Below, in pieces: positions 36,940-46,148 of a DNA stretch of 64,000 nucleotides. The stretch is taken from the NCBI GenBank assembly GCA_943787575.1, contig CALSMY010000003.1, positions 1-64,000 of the forward strand. Reading direction: 5' to 3'. Position numbers and translations under genes: made by a program. The stretch comes from an uncultured Opitutales bacterium. GTDB taxonomy: Bacteria > Verrucomicrobiota > Verrucomicrobiia > Opitutales > Seribacteraceae. Position 1 is the stretch's first letter. Every line of letters begins with the position of its first letter. The notes under the pieces were generated by a model. That model searched no databases and was not told the origin of the DNA. It worked only from the letters and a program-made list of their open reading frames with translations.

Positions 36940-37587
36940 GTGTCTGAATCAATAGTCTTGATGACACTGGGGGGGCATGCTCCTTCGGCCGAGCTTTTGA
37001 GGTGGCGGATGGAAGAGGCGGAACTTTCGATTGCGGTAGATGGTGGTTGCTTGGCTCATTGCCATGCGGATGTGGAACCCGATGTAATACTAGGAGATTT
37101 TGATTCCTGTGGAGATATTTCTGACATTGAAATGAAATTCTCACGATCTGAGATCCATAAATTATCTGACCAGGAACATACCGATTTTGAAAAAGCGGTT
37201 TCTTGGATGATGGATAGGGGAGTTCCCAGGCAACTTGTCATCCTTGGTGGACTGGGAAAACGAACAGATCATTGCCTTTCTAATTTGATGACCGCTGCCC
37301 GGATCGATCCGTCGGTGGAAGTGGTCTTTGATGATGTCCACGAATATGTACGGAGAATAACTCCGCGTACCTCCTTCTCACTAAATGGCAGGTCAGGAAG
37401 TGCCCTTAGCCTGCTCCCCATGGGGAAATGTGAAGCTGTGGAGAGTTCCGGTCTGCAATGGGAATTGCAAGGGGTAGATTTTTCCTGGGACCGAATGGTC
37501 AGTCAGAGCAACCAATGTGTTGCCAATGAAGTACGGGTGGAATGCCAAAAAGGGGTTCTCTTTGCCTTTGTTTCCAAGAAGTCATAA
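36940..37587 (+). CDS. thiN: Thiamine pyrophosphokinase
   Basis: A 215-residue thiamine diphosphokinase that makes TPP from thiamine and ATP. Family motifs are SIAVDGGCLAHC, PDVILGDFDSCGDI, QEHTDFEKAVSWM, VILGGLGKRTDHCLSNL and, in the second domain, LSLLPMGKCEAVESSGLQWEL. It starts with GTG at 36940, 12 bases after the UDG stop, so the three genes from ribE form one transcription unit that ends at the hairpin at 37586. Confidence 0.93.
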   Translation: MSESIVLMTLGGHAPSAELLRWRMEEAELSIAVDGGCLAHCHADVEPDVILGDFDSCGDISDIEMKFSRSEIHKLSDQEHTDFEKAVSWMMDRGVPRQLVILGGLGKRTDHCLSNLMTAARIDPSVEVVFDDVHEYVRRITPRTSFSLNGRSGSALSLLPMGKCEAVESSGLQWELQGVDFSWDRMVSQSNQCVANEVRVECQKGVLFAFVSKKS

Positions 37588-37622
37588 AAAAACCCTGCCG
37601 GCATGAACCGACAGGGTTTTTT
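37586..37622. terminator. Bidirectional rho-independent terminator
   Basis: AAAAACCCTGCCGG and CCGACAGGGTTTTTT form a stem around GCATGAA, A-rich on the left and T-rich on the right, so it can end transcripts from both convergent genes. Confidence 0.9.
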
Positions 37623-37645
37623 AAAAAGTAACTAGTGGAAAATAC

Positions 37646-38098
37646 TTAGGACTTGAACTGGGGGAGTATTCCTTTGTCCATTGCCTCTTTGAAATACTTT
37701 TCTGGATCCTTCTTCCATCTGCGCTGTGCACTGGATGACCAAAAATAAATAGTCTTTCCGTTGTACTCAATGGTTTTGGATTCGGGATTTACGATGCGAT
37801 CATTGTAAACTGGGCAAAATCGCTGCTCGAGCAATTCGACCTTGTCCACGCCAAGTTCCTTCTGTTCAGCTGCGGAAAACTTCTCGGCAAGAGCAGGGAC
37901 TGCCTTGATGTAGTATGCAGTGGCCTTGTCGAAAGCTTTGACGCAGGAACCGCAGCAAAATTCGATCTTCTTGCCCAGGACCTCGGAGTATTCTTCCGGA
38001 TCGATGTCGTCATCCAACATGAGGGCACATTTTTCTGCTCCAAAAAGAGCGGGCTGCATAAGCAATGCGATAAAGAGAGTAGAGAGTGCAATTTTCAT
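37646..38098 (-). CDS. Exported putative metal-binding protein with YHS/TRASH-like motifs
   Basis: A 150-residue protein with a signal peptide (ALSTLFIALLMQPALFG). The mature part has a first Cys-rich module, KIEFCCGSCVKAFDKATAYY, which looks like the FCCxxC signature of YHS/TRASH domains. A second module, FCPVYNDRIVNPESKTI with YFWSSSAQRRWKKDP, has the same YHS layout but with fewer Cys. YHS/TRASH modules bind copper or other soft metals. It faces the thiN gene across a shared terminator. Confidence 0.72.
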   Translation of the reverse strand: MKIALSTLFIALLMQPALFGAEKCALMLDDDIDPEEYSEVLGKKIEFCCGSCVKAFDKATAYYIKAVPALAEKFSAAEQKELGVDKVELLEQRFCPVYNDRIVNPESKTIEYNGKTIYFWSSSAQRRWKKDPEKYFKEAMDKGILPQFKS

Positions 38099-38222
38099 AT
38101 TTCCTAATTTGATCGATCAGTTCAGAAAATTCAAGCTTTTCAGAGGGATTAAAGAAATTTTTTTTCTGGAGGTAGATATTATCGGGTTGACCCAGGCAGG
38201 TAGGCTCATTGCGATACAAACA

Positions 38223-38555
38223 ATGAGAGATTCGCAAAACCTCGAAAATTTCCGCAGGCAATTGCAGGAATCTCTCGAGGAGATCGAACAATATCTGGTG
38301 AAGACGGAAGAGTCAGCCGAAGCGGTTTCCCCGGATAAAGGCCTTGGGCGTTTATCGAGAATGGAAGCGATGCAGGACCAACAACTCATCCTTGCGGCAC
38401 GTCGTCGAAAAAAGATGCAAAAAGTAGAGGTTCTTTCCGCCTTACAACGCATAGAGAACGGAATATTTGGAACCTGTATATTTTGCGGGAAGCCGATTGC
38501 TGTTGAGCGTCTGGAAGTTGCACCGGAAGCAACTACCTGTGTGAACTGCTCTTAA
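38223..38555 (+). CDS. DksA/TraR-family zinc-finger protein
   Basis: A 110-residue protein with a helical hairpin and a C-terminal zinc finger CIFCGKPIAVERLEVAPEAT followed by CVNC, the C4 finger of the DksA/TraR C4-type group. AMQDQQLILAARRRKKMQKVEVLSALQRI precedes it. Such proteins bind the secondary channel of RNA polymerase, but many short versions are uncharacterised. ATG 38223 is the simplest start. A TTG at 38187, 13 bases after GGAGGT, would add 12 residues. The promoter must lie in the gap shared with the divergent gene on the left. Confidence 0.82.
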   Translation: MRDSQNLENFRRQLQESLEEIEQYLVKTEESAEAVSPDKGLGRLSRMEAMQDQQLILAARRRKKMQKVEVLSALQRIENGIFGTCIFCGKPIAVERLEVAPEATTCVNCS

Positions 38556-38578
38556 ATTTATTTCCTGCTCAGTTAATT

Positions 38579-40591
38579 TTATCCGTGAGCATCTGCTTGC
38601 TGAACTGCCTGATCGGCATCAAACCAGGGTGTAATCGTTTGTAAGTCCTGATCGTTCCCGATGCAGTACACAAGATCTCCGGTTGCAAAAGTGGTATCGG
38701 CTAGACGATGGACAATCAAAGATTCCCCCTGTCGAATGGCGAGAATGGAAACACCCGATGTTTCAGCAAGGTCAAGGGTCCGGGGGGATTTTCCGATTAC
38801 CCGGCTGCCTTCAGTTACGAGCAATTTCTCAACCTTCAAGTCCTTGAGCCCCGCATGGGCTGCCAGGGGGAGGGGGGAGGAGGAATGCTCGCGGTCGGAA
38901 TGCATCGTTTCTTCCCGTGCCTGATCAATTTCACGGACAATTAAATTTCGCGGAATCTTGAGCTGTCGTAGAACGAGGGAAAGAATTTCCAGCCCTCCTT
39001 CCACTTCAGATGCGACCACATTGACCGGGACGACTTTGCTGAGTTGTTCCGATCCACGCATATATTGAGTGCGGACAAAGACGGGTGCTTTCACCTTCAT
39101 TCGGCCAATAGTGGAGATAACCCGCTCAATTGCCTGGTTGTCATTAATCATAATGACGATGGCCCGACAGGTTTCGACATGGGCATGTCCAAGTGCTTCT
39201 TCACTGGTGGCATCAGCATAATAGACTGGATCACCCAGCCGGCGACCAAGCTCAACATTGTCCGAGTTCATCTCCAGGGCAACCGCTTCAATATCTAAGC
39301 GGCTCAAACTGTTGGTCAGTAAACGTCCGGCCAGCCCGTAGCCAATGACCACCACATGGTCGTTGTGACCGACGGTGCGGTCTTCCAGTTCTTCGGCACT
39401 GCGAGCCCGTAGCAATTTAGCCAGAGGGTCGAGGGCCCGTTCTCCGGCAGTAAAGTGAGGAGCTTTGTAAACCAGTAAGGGAGTGAGGAACATGCTGAGA
39501 ATTCCAGCGTTGAGCAGAGAGCCAATTTCAGATTCGAGCACCACCCCCTCGTGGATAGCGAGTTGGAGGATCACAAATCCAAACTCTCCAAACTGGGCCA
39601 GGCCCACCCCGGCCAACCAGGCAGCCCGGGGAGGGAAACGCATAAAGGATGCGGCAAGGATGGCAATCAATCCTTTTCCTCCAATAAAAGCGAGAAGAAG
39701 AAGGCCAACTTCTACAGGCTTGTCGGCGAGTAATTGAAAATCAAAAAACATCCCCAGGGAAACAAAGAAGAAACTTACAAAGACATCGCGCAGAGGAAGA
39801 ATGTCTCCCATCGCCCGATGGCGGAAATCGGTATCGGCCACAATCATGCCGGCAAGGAAGGCACCCAGGGCCAGGGATAGACCGGTTAGGGAGGTAAGGT
39901 AAGCGGTTCCAATACAAAGGCAAAGCACAGTAAGGATAAAGACTTCATTACTGCGGCTTGCATCCACCCAGCGAAAGAGTAAGGGAACTAATTTGCGGGA
40001 GGCGGCAAAGAGCAGGGTAACCATGAGGGCGGCCTTGGCCAAAGCTATCCCAATTGCCTGCCAGGTCTCAGGCTTATCCAGCCCAAACGAAAGCAAGGGA
40101 ACGATGAGAACCATGGGAACGATGCAAAGATCCTGGAAGATCAAGGTACCCACAATAAAACGTCCATGGGGTGCGTCTAATTCTCCACGCTCTCCAAGGG
40201 TGCGAAGAACCAAGGCGGTACTGGATAAGGCAAAGACAAAGCCGTATACAATTGCCTGTGGAGTGGAGAGACCAAAACCTATACAGATTGCGAAGGTTAC
40301 AAGTGCTGTCACGCTCACTTGGATCAAGCCACCAAGGGCAACCTGGCGGAAGATATTACGCAAGCGAGCGAGAGAAAATTCCAGGCCGATTGTAAAGAGC
40401 AGGAAAATTACGCCCACTTCAGCAATCACCTCAATGGCTTCGGGATCGTGGGCAAGTGAAAGTGCATTGGGGCCAACGAGGGCACCCGAGAGTACAAGCC
40501 CGGCAACCACCGGAAGTTTAAGTCGCCCGAGAATAAGGGTGACCAACACGCTAACGGTGGCAATAACGGTAATTTCCTGAAGCAAATGCAT
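38579..40591 (-). CDS. CPA2-family cation:proton antiporter with RCK (TrkA) domains
   Basis: A 670-residue protein with about twelve to thirteen membrane segments in the first 400 residues: LSGALVGPNALSL, FLLFTIGLEFSLARLRNIF, SSTALVLRTLGERGE. The latter two are typical of KefB/YbaL-like exchangers. A Rossmann TrkA-N domain follows (VVIGYGLAGRLLTNSLSRL) and then a TrkA-C domain near the end. Such proteins exchange K+ or Na+ for H+ and are gated by nucleotides. ATG 40591 starts MHLLQEITVIATVSVL; an earlier ATG at 40621 would add ten unrelated residues. Confidence 0.9.
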   Translation of the reverse strand: MHLLQEITVIATVSVLVTLILGRLKLPVVAGLVLSGALVGPNALSLAHDPEAIEVIAEVGVIFLLFTIGLEFSLARLRNIFRQVALGGLIQVSVTALVTFAICIGFGLSTPQAIVYGFVFALSSTALVLRTLGERGELDAPHGRFIVGTLIFQDLCIVPMVLIVPLLSFGLDKPETWQAIGIALAKAALMVTLLFAASRKLVPLLFRWVDASRSNEVFILTVLCLCIGTAYLTSLTGLSLALGAFLAGMIVADTDFRHRAMGDILPLRDVFVSFFFVSLGMFFDFQLLADKPVEVGLLLLAFIGGKGLIAILAASFMRFPPRAAWLAGVGLAQFGEFGFVILQLAIHEGVVLESEIGSLLNAGILSMFLTPLLVYKAPHFTAGERALDPLAKLLRARSAEELEDRTVGHNDHVVVIGYGLAGRLLTNSLSRLDIEAVALEMNSDNVELGRRLGDPVYYADATSEEALGHAHVETCRAIVIMINDNQAIERVISTIGRMKVKAPVFVRTQYMRGSEQLSKVVPVNVVASEVEGGLEILSLVLRQLKIPRNLIVREIDQAREETMHSDREHSSSPLPLAAHAGLKDLKVEKLLVTEGSRVIGKSPRTLDLAETSGVSILAIRQGESLIVHRLADTTFATGDLVYCIGNDQDLQTITPWFDADQAVQQADAHG

Positions 40592-40748
40592 TGGGCAATC
40601 ATCTGAAGGATGAGTGGTCAAAAGGACAACCCGAAAGCTTTAAAATTTTGGGAAAATTATTTGTTTCAAGCATGAGAGAAATTCATCCTACCCCGGCCGG
40701 GCAAAAAAGGTGAAGAAATTACACTCAATTCGAGGTTGAAAGTACGAT

Positions 40749-40764
40749 TGGCACGCCTGATGCA
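40749..40764 (+). promoter_or_regulatory. Candidate sigma-54 (RpoN) promoter
   Basis: TGGCACGCCTGATGCA has the -24 GG and -12 GC elements with the required ten bases between them and differs from the TGGCACG-N4-TTGCA consensus at one base. It lies 40 bases upstream of the small membrane peptide gene at 40804, so a transcript would start near 40775. Confidence 0.5.
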
Positions 40765-40803
40765 AAATCAATTTTACTGAATAATCGTTACCAGTAAAAA
40801 ATT

Positions 40804-40926
40804 ATGGAAATAAACAATGATATAAATAAAGAGAGATCTGATGAAGTGGTTTGGTTAAAAAGTTTGTGCTGGGGGATGGGACTAGCATTATTTGCGGTGA
40901 GCTTCCTTGGATTAATGAACCTGTAA
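40804..40926 (+). CDS. 40-residue single-span membrane peptide
   Basis: A short ORF from ATG 40804 to TAA 40924-40926 encoding a charged N-terminus (MEINNDINKERSDE) followed by a hydrophobic segment (LCWGMGLALFAVSFLGLMNL) that would span the membrane and end at the C-terminus. The position after a sigma-54-like promoter and the layout argue for a real gene, though no clear Shine-Dalgarno precedes it and I know no family. It sits in the 440-base gap between the divergent antiporter and typA. Confidence 0.45.
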   Translation: MEINNDINKERSDEVVWLKSLCWGMGLALFAVSFLGLMNL

Positions 40927-41031
40927 AAAAGCAGTTGATGATTAGTCTTTGGTGAGGCTAAAAATTAATTCATTTGGAGTGTAAGCTTGCCTTGCCAATG
41001 GGGAATGAAGTCGATACTTTTGACCGCTTGC

Positions 41032-42864
41032 ATGAATTCCGCCGCACCACATTCCACAAATATTCGTAACCTCGCGATCATCGCCCATGTTGATCATGGA
41101 AAGACCACTTTGGTTGATCAACTACTTAGGCAGTCCGGTGTCTTCCGAGATAACCAGGCAATCGATGAACGGGCGATGGACTCGATGGACCAGGAGCGCG
41201 AGCGCGGAATTACCATCAAAGCGAAGAACACTTCCGTACGCTGGAAGGATTATTTAATCAATGTAGTCGACACCCCAGGGCATGCTGATTTTGGCGGCGA
41301 GGTTGAACGGGTAATGAAGATGGTGGACGGTGTCATGTTGGTGGTGGACTCCCATGAAGGTCCACAGGCTCAGACCCGTTTCGTTTTGCAAAAGGCCTTG
41401 GCTGCCGGATTGTTACCGGTGGTATTCGTCAATAAGATTGACCGGCCCAATGCTGAGCCTGCCAAGATGCAGGATAAGGTGTTGGAACTCTTTCTGGAAC
41501 TGGAAGCCACTGACGAACAGTTCAATGCCCCCTTTCTTTTTGGTAGTGCGAAGGAAGGCTTTGCTAAAGCTTCCCTGGAAGATGAGAATACCGATATGCT
41601 TCCTCTCTTTCAGGCAATTGTCGACCGTGTGCCTGCTCCGGTTATTGATGATGATCCCAACTTTCGCATGTTGGTAAGCAATGTCGACTGGTCTGACTAT
41701 GTCGGACGAATTGCGGTGGGTAAAGTGCTTTCCGGTAAGGTCAAGGCAGGAGACCCAGTCTGGCGGATCGGTGAGAATGGATCTTCACCCCGGTCCAAGG
41801 TCACAAAAGTATTTGAATACAGTGCTCTGGCTACTCAGGATTTGTCTGAGGGGGTGGCTGGAAATATTGTCGGGGTCGCAGGCTTTGAAGAGGTTGATAT
41901 TGGAGAAACGCTTTCGGGTAGTCCGGATGCTGAGGGTTTACCTTTTGTACAGATTGATCCCCCCACAGTAATGATGTCTTTTTCGGTAAACGACGGACCT
42001 TTGGCAGGACGAGAGGGAGATCGTGTGACCTCCCGTGAAATTCGCGAACGTTTATTTCGCGAAGCCCGTACCAACGTATCGATCAAGGTGGAGGATGGAA
42101 ATGATTCCACAGAATTTAAAGTAAGTGCCCGAGGAGCCATGCAAGTTGCTGTGCTTGTGGAAACAATGAGGCGTGAAGGATTTGAGGTTTTGGTAAGTCG
42201 ACCATCTGTCATTCGCAAGGAAATCGACGGGCGGATGCACGAACCATACGAGACTTTATATTTGGAAGTGCCCGATGAATGCCTCGGTGGATGTATGCAG
42301 GCAGTGGCCAACCGTAAGGGCCAGGTGGACGATATGTCCGCTTCCAATGGATGGACACGTTTACAGGCAATCATGCCCACCCGTGGTTTGATCGGCTTAG
42401 AGTTTGAGGCTCTCAATATTACCAGTGGTCGGGGAATTTTATCCCATCTGTTTTTAGAATACCGCCCGGTAACCGGAGAGATTCGTACCCGTCAAACGGG
42501 AACGCTTGTATCGATGGAAAAAGGTGAGTCTAATACCTATGCACTGCGTAATATAGAAACGCGGGGAAAATTGTTTATTGGTTCAGGGGAAGAAGTCTAT
42601 GAGGGAATGATTGTTGGGGAGAATCCACGGACTGAGGATTTGCCCGTCAATCCGACCAAGGCCAAGCATGTGACCAATCACCGGGCAGCAGGAAGTGACA
42701 AGACCGAAGCTCTGACCCCAGCAATTCGCTTTTCGCTGGAACGGGCGATTGAATATGTCGGTCCCGACGAACTCGTGGAAGTGACTCCTAAATTAATTCG
42801 TCTGCGCAAACGGATTCTTGATTTTAATGCCCGTAAGCGCGAGTCCAAGAAAGTAGCATCCTGA
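41032..42864 (+). CDS. typA: Ribosome-associated GTPase TypA/BipA
   Basis: A 610-residue translational GTPase of the EF-G type. G1 is [16 protein letters not shown], the switch region is [13 protein letters not shown]3 is [13 protein letters not shown] and G4 is VNKIDRPNA. Domain II, EF-G-like domain V (residues around 400-480) and the TypA-specific C-terminal region ([18 protein letters not shown]) are present. It acts on the 50S assembly and stress response. ATG 41032 puts the family-typical [15 protein letters not shown] near the N-terminus; TTG 40987 and ATG 41005 are longer options. Confidence 0.96.
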   Translation: MNSAAPHSTNIRNLAIIAHVDHGKTTLVDQLLRQSGVFRDNQAIDERAMDSMDQERERGITIKAKNTSVRWKDYLINVVDTPGHADFGGEVERVMKMVDGVMLVVDSHEGPQAQTRFVLQKALAAGLLPVVFVNKIDRPNAEPAKMQDKVLELFLELEATDEQFNAPFLFGSAKEGFAKASLEDENTDMLPLFQAIVDRVPAPVIDDDPNFRMLVSNVDWSDYVGRIAVGKVLSGKVKAGDPVWRIGENGSSPRSKVTKVFEYSALATQDLSEGVAGNIVGVAGFEEVDIGETLSGSPDAEGLPFVQIDPPTVMMSFSVNDGPLAGREGDRVTSREIRERLFREARTNVSIKVEDGNDSTEFKVSARGAMQVAVLVETMRREGFEVLVSRPSVIRKEIDGRMHEPYETLYLEVPDECLGGCMQAVANRKGQVDDMSASNGWTRLQAIMPTRGLIGLEFEALNITSGRGILSHLFLEYRPVTGEIRTRQTGTLVSMEKGESNTYALRNIETRGKLFIGSGEEVYEGMIVGENPRTEDLPVNPTKAKHVTNHRAAGSDKTEALTPAIRFSLERAIEYVGPDELVEVTPKLIRLRKRILDFNARKRESKKVAS

Positions 42865-42913
42865 GTCTGCTCTTGGCTTGTACCTTCAAGCCGAGAAAGT
42901 TAAGTAATTGGAA

Positions 42914-43348
42914 ATGTTCTTCCGTTCTATCCAGTTTTATTTTTCAGTCCTCTTATCAGTAATGATGTGCGGGTGCGGAGTGGGTAGTCTCTATGGACCT
43001 GCTTATTACTCGGAAACCAAACTTGGAGAGAATGTCAGAAGAGTAACTTTTCGGGGAGGTGATCATCCTATGACTGGGGACTTGTGCCTCCTGAGATGTG
43101 CCGAAGTGACTTTGGAATCCGGCCATACTCATTTTCAGGTGGTTGATTCTGAATCCGGGTCGAATATTGATCAGATTGGTTCGGTCTATCCTTTTGAGCG
43201 GCACTATCACATGGATAGCCCCTTTCTTCGGGAAGTCACTTCCGTGACCAAGACCATTCGTCTACTTAAAACGGATGCTGAGGTTGGATTTTCATACAGT
43301 GCAAGTGAAGTCCGTGGCTCGATGCGGGAAAAGTATGAGATTAAATAA
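42914..43348 (+). CDS. Lipoprotein resembling the CC0125/CC1285 family
   Basis: A 144-residue protein with a signal peptide and lipobox near residue 18-21 (VMMCGC). The mature part has YYSETKLGENVRRVTFRGG and LCLLRCAEVTLESGHTHFQVV, which match the layout of the small CC0125/CC1285-type lipoproteins, where GYSE, VxFxG and LLRAAELTxExGxxxF are typical. The function is unknown. ATG 42914 is used in preference to the TTG two codons upstream. Confidence 0.7.
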   Translation: MFFRSIQFYFSVLLSVMMCGCGVGSLYGPAYYSETKLGENVRRVTFRGGDHPMTGDLCLLRCAEVTLESGHTHFQVVDSESGSNIDQIGSVYPFERHYHMDSPFLREVTSVTKTIRLLKTDAEVGFSYSASEVRGSMREKYEIK

Positions 43349-43420
43349 GGCAAACGCACTTATTTCTTCCGTCCGTCATTGACCTCTCCTCTAGCTTCCT
43401 GTTGACTTCGCCTTTTTCCT

Positions 43421-44404
43421 ATGAATGAACCTATCGAAATTCGCATCCCCGAGTTTATCCGCAATGGCTTGATCCTATGGGTGATTATTGCCATTGCCGT
43501 GATTAGCGGGGCTATTACATCCACCTACACCGTGCAGGCAGAGTCGCAGGGCGTGGTCTTGCGCTTTGGCAAGTACCTGAAGACTGTCGAGCCAGGCTTG
43601 AGATTCAAGGCACCCTACGGGGTTGATAAGGTATATGTTTTACCCGTCCGTCGCCAACTTAAGCAGGAGTTTGGCTTTGCCACACTTGGAGCGAGTAACA
43701 GCAATCAATTTTCAGAACCCCGTACCCGCACCCGTGAAAAAAGCATGGTTACCGGAGATTTGAATGCGGCCGAGGTTGAATGGATTGTTCAATACCGGAT
43801 AAGTGATCCGAGGCTTTATTTGTTCAATGTTTTGGACCCCGAAGGTACCCTGCGTTATGTGTCCGAGTCGGTCATGCGTACCGTGGTGGGGGATCGTACA
43901 GTTGACGAGGTCATTACCATTGGGCGTCAGGAAATCGAAGAAGAGGCCCGCGACCGTTTGGAAAGCTTGGTAAACAAGTATGAACTGGGCATAGGTATTG
44001 ATCAAATCCAGTTACAAAATGTTAACCCGCCACCCCCTGTTCAGGCGTCCTTTAACGAGGTCAATCAAGCCCAGCAGGAAAGAGAACGCATGATCAATGA
44101 AGCAAATGGGGAGTATAACCAAGAAGTTCCCCGTTCCCGTGGGGTTGCTGATCAAAAAATTCAAGCGTCAGAGGGTTATGCCCTTAAACGGGTTAATGAA
44201 TCCCTCGGGGATGTGGCCAGTTTCAAATCCATGCTTGCTGAGTACAAGAAAGCCCCAGAAATTACCCGAACCCGTCTGTACCTGGAATCTATGAAAGAAG
44301 TGATGCCCAAAATGGGTAAGAAAATTATTTTGGACGAAGAAGCCTCTCAGATCCTTCCTCTTTTACAACTGAACGATTCTGGAAAAGGAGCACAAGCACG
44401 ATGA
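43421..44404 (+). CDS. hflK: FtsH protease modulator HflK
   Basis: A 327-residue SPFH/band-7 membrane protein. One N-terminal span (about residues 15-36, GLILWVIIAIAVISGAI), then the PHB domain: VVLRFGKYLKTVEPGLRFKAP, RYVSESVMRTVVG and LGIGIDQIQLQNVNPPPPV. It lacks the Gly/Pro-rich N-terminal tail of E. coli HflK. HflK and HflC form a cage in the inner membrane around FtsH and modulate its proteolysis. The stop overlaps the hflC start (ATGA). Confidence 0.95.
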   Translation: MNEPIEIRIPEFIRNGLILWVIIAIAVISGAITSTYTVQAESQGVVLRFGKYLKTVEPGLRFKAPYGVDKVYVLPVRRQLKQEFGFATLGASNSNQFSEPRTRTREKSMVTGDLNAAEVEWIVQYRISDPRLYLFNVLDPEGTLRYVSESVMRTVVGDRTVDEVITIGRQEIEEEARDRLESLVNKYELGIGIDQIQLQNVNPPPPVQASFNEVNQAQQERERMINEANGEYNQEVPRSRGVADQKIQASEGYALKRVNESLGDVASFKSMLAEYKKAPEITRTRLYLESMKEVMPKMGKKIILDEEASQILPLLQLNDSGKGAQAR

Positions 44405-45363
44405 AGACTCAAGCACTTGCCATACTTATTATTCTCGGAGCGATTGCCTTCTATCTTTGTACCTATGTGGTCAAGGAAACAGACCAGGTTATCCTCACTC
44501 AATTTGGAAAGCCTGTTGGTGAACCGGTTACGGAAGCAGGGTTACATTACCGTTTACCCTTTATTCAGGAGGTTAACCGTATCGAAAAACGTTTTCTTCC
44601 CTGGGATGGTCCGGCCAATGAAATGTCCACCAAGGATAAGACCTATTTAATCATCGATACTTATGCTCGTTGGCGTATTAGTGACCCGATGCAATATTTC
44701 TTGCGTTTGCGTGATGAACGAAGTGCTCTTTCCCGACTTGATGATATCTTAGGAAGTGAGACCCGTAACGCGGTGGCAAAGCACGAACTCATTGAGATCG
44801 TGCGTACATCCAAAGACCGTGTGGCCGAGACGGATAAACTACTTACTGAGGGCATTGGTAAAGTTGGTCTGCTTTATTCAATCAAGGTTGGTCGTGAAAA
44901 AGTGGAGCAGGAAATCTTCGAAAAAGCGGCTGCTAAATTGACTGGTTTTGGAATCGAGTTGCTTGATGTCCGTTTTAAGCGGATCAATTATAACGAAACA
45001 GTTCGTCGTAGAATTTATGAGCGTATGGTTAGTGAACGTCAGCAAATTGCCGCCCGTTTCCGTTCGGAAGGAGCAGGGGAGGCAGCCAAGATTATTGGTA
45101 AAAAGGAACGTGACCTACAGGAAATTGAGTCTGAATCTTACAAACGGGTACAGGAAATTTACGGGGAAGCGGACGCCAAGGCATCTGCGATTTATGCCGA
45201 AGCATATGATAGTAGTAAAATGTCTGCTGAGTTTTATAAATTTATTAAGACCTTGGAGACCTACCGCGATGTCTTGTCCTCAGATGTATCCTTGGTTATG
45301 ACCACGGATTCTCCGCTCTTTCGCTTGCTTAAATCGACCGAAGTTTCAGTACCTGTTGATTGA
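44401..45363 (+). CDS. hflC: FtsH protease modulator HflC
   Basis: A 320-residue SPFH-family partner of HflK. One N-terminal span (AILIILGAIAFYLCTYVV), then ETDQVILTQFGKPVGEPVTE, GLHYRLPFIQEVNRIEKR and ARWRISDPMQYF. The C-terminal helix ends with KFIKTLETYRDVLSSDVSLVMTT, typical of HflC. A good Shine-Dalgarno-like AAGGAG precedes the ATG inside the end of hflK. The last 103 bases overlap the 3' end of a convergent ORF. Confidence 0.95.
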   Translation: MKTQALAILIILGAIAFYLCTYVVKETDQVILTQFGKPVGEPVTEAGLHYRLPFIQEVNRIEKRFLPWDGPANEMSTKDKTYLIIDTYARWRISDPMQYFLRLRDERSALSRLDDILGSETRNAVAKHELIEIVRTSKDRVAETDKLLTEGIGKVGLLYSIKVGREKVEQEIFEKAAAKLTGFGIELLDVRFKRINYNETVRRRIYERMVSERQQIAARFRSEGAGEAAKIIGKKERDLQEIESESYKRVQEIYGEADAKASAIYAEAYDSSKMSAEFYKFIKTLETYRDVLSSDVSLVMTTDSPLFRLLKSTEVSVPVD

Positions 45364-46139
45364 TCGGGCGGTTTTATTCCTCCCAGCCAAGTTGGAAGGT
45401 CATCGATTTTCTTGAGAAGAAAGTGATAGGTTGTTCGGTCAATCCACCCTTTTTGCCTTATTTTTTCAAGCCATCTTTTCCTTCGAGCCAATTCAATTTT
45501 TTCGGCCTTATCATTTCCTTGTGTTGAACCTCCGGATGGTGCCATGACTGCATAGATGGAAAATACTCCACCAGCTATGAGCATGTAGAGGGCAAACTTC
45601 CCAAACCCTTCCTCTTCTTGTTTGCTTTTGACCTCTACATTTTTGTTTAGAGTAGAACTAGTCATTTGCGCAGTAAAATTTCGATCTCTTATTTCCTTTG
45701 TTATTATCGCCAATTGAAGGAGACCTTTTTCCCTGTCCTTTTCGAAAAACTGTTCAATTTTTTCTGATTCCTCGAAGAGAAAGGAAGAACGGGCACGACT
45801 AATCTCAATAGAATCAAAGTAATTACCAAGCATCCAATCGGAAATTGATGAACTGGATATGGTGGAAAGTCTCAGGGGGGGGCGGTTGATCGATGCACTG
45901 GAATCTAATGATATTCGTGCGATAAATTCCATGGGGTGACCAACCGGGTTTGGATTAAGCAAAGACTCATAAAAAAAAGATTCCTGAAGGCAGTAATATT
46001 CCAAGGTTGGCGAAGCTAACGGATCGATAACTATTAAACGATTTTTTAGGCTATCTGGAACCGTATCTTGCCCATGAATAGATAACCCGAGACCTTCAAA
46101 GCAGGTAAGGATTAGAATAAAGCGGAAAAACAAAGCCAT
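45261..46139 (-). CDS. Hypothetical exported membrane protein, overlapping the end of hflC
   Basis: A 292-residue protein of no recognised family. Signal peptide (ALFFRFILILTCFEGLGLS), a soluble region, then a membrane span near residue 182-200 (FALYMLIAGGVFSIYAVMA) followed by a short charged tail. A GGAG Shine-Dalgarno lies ten bases before ATG 46139. The gene starts nine bases after the stop of the PEP-CTERM gene and is likely co-transcribed. Its final 34 codons overlap hflC tail-to-tail, which is unusual; they may be a run-on past a mutated stop. Confidence 0.6.
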   Translation of the reverse strand: MALFFRFILILTCFEGLGLSIHGQDTVPDSLKNRLIVIDPLASPTLEYYCLQESFFYESLLNPNPVGHPMEFIARISLDSSASINRPPLRLSTISSSSISDWMLGNYFDSIEISRARSSFLFEESEKIEQFFEKDREKGLLQLAIITKEIRDRNFTAQMTSSTLNKNVEVKSKQEEEGFGKFALYMLIAGGVFSIYAVMAPSGGSTQGNDKAEKIELARRKRWLEKIRQKGWIDRTTYHFLLKKIDDLPTWLGGIKPPDQSTGTETSVDLSKRKSGESVVITKDTSEDKTSR

Positions 46140-46148
46140 CGGTTCTCC

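Noticed and set aside
39993-40580. A 195-residue plus-strand ORF inside the antiporter gene
   Set aside because: It is antisense to a well-conserved CPA2 antiporter and reads as a Lys/Arg-rich shadow frame.
41835-42416. A 193-residue minus-strand ORF inside typA
   Set aside because: It is antisense to highly conserved TypA sequence and has no start signal or family motif.
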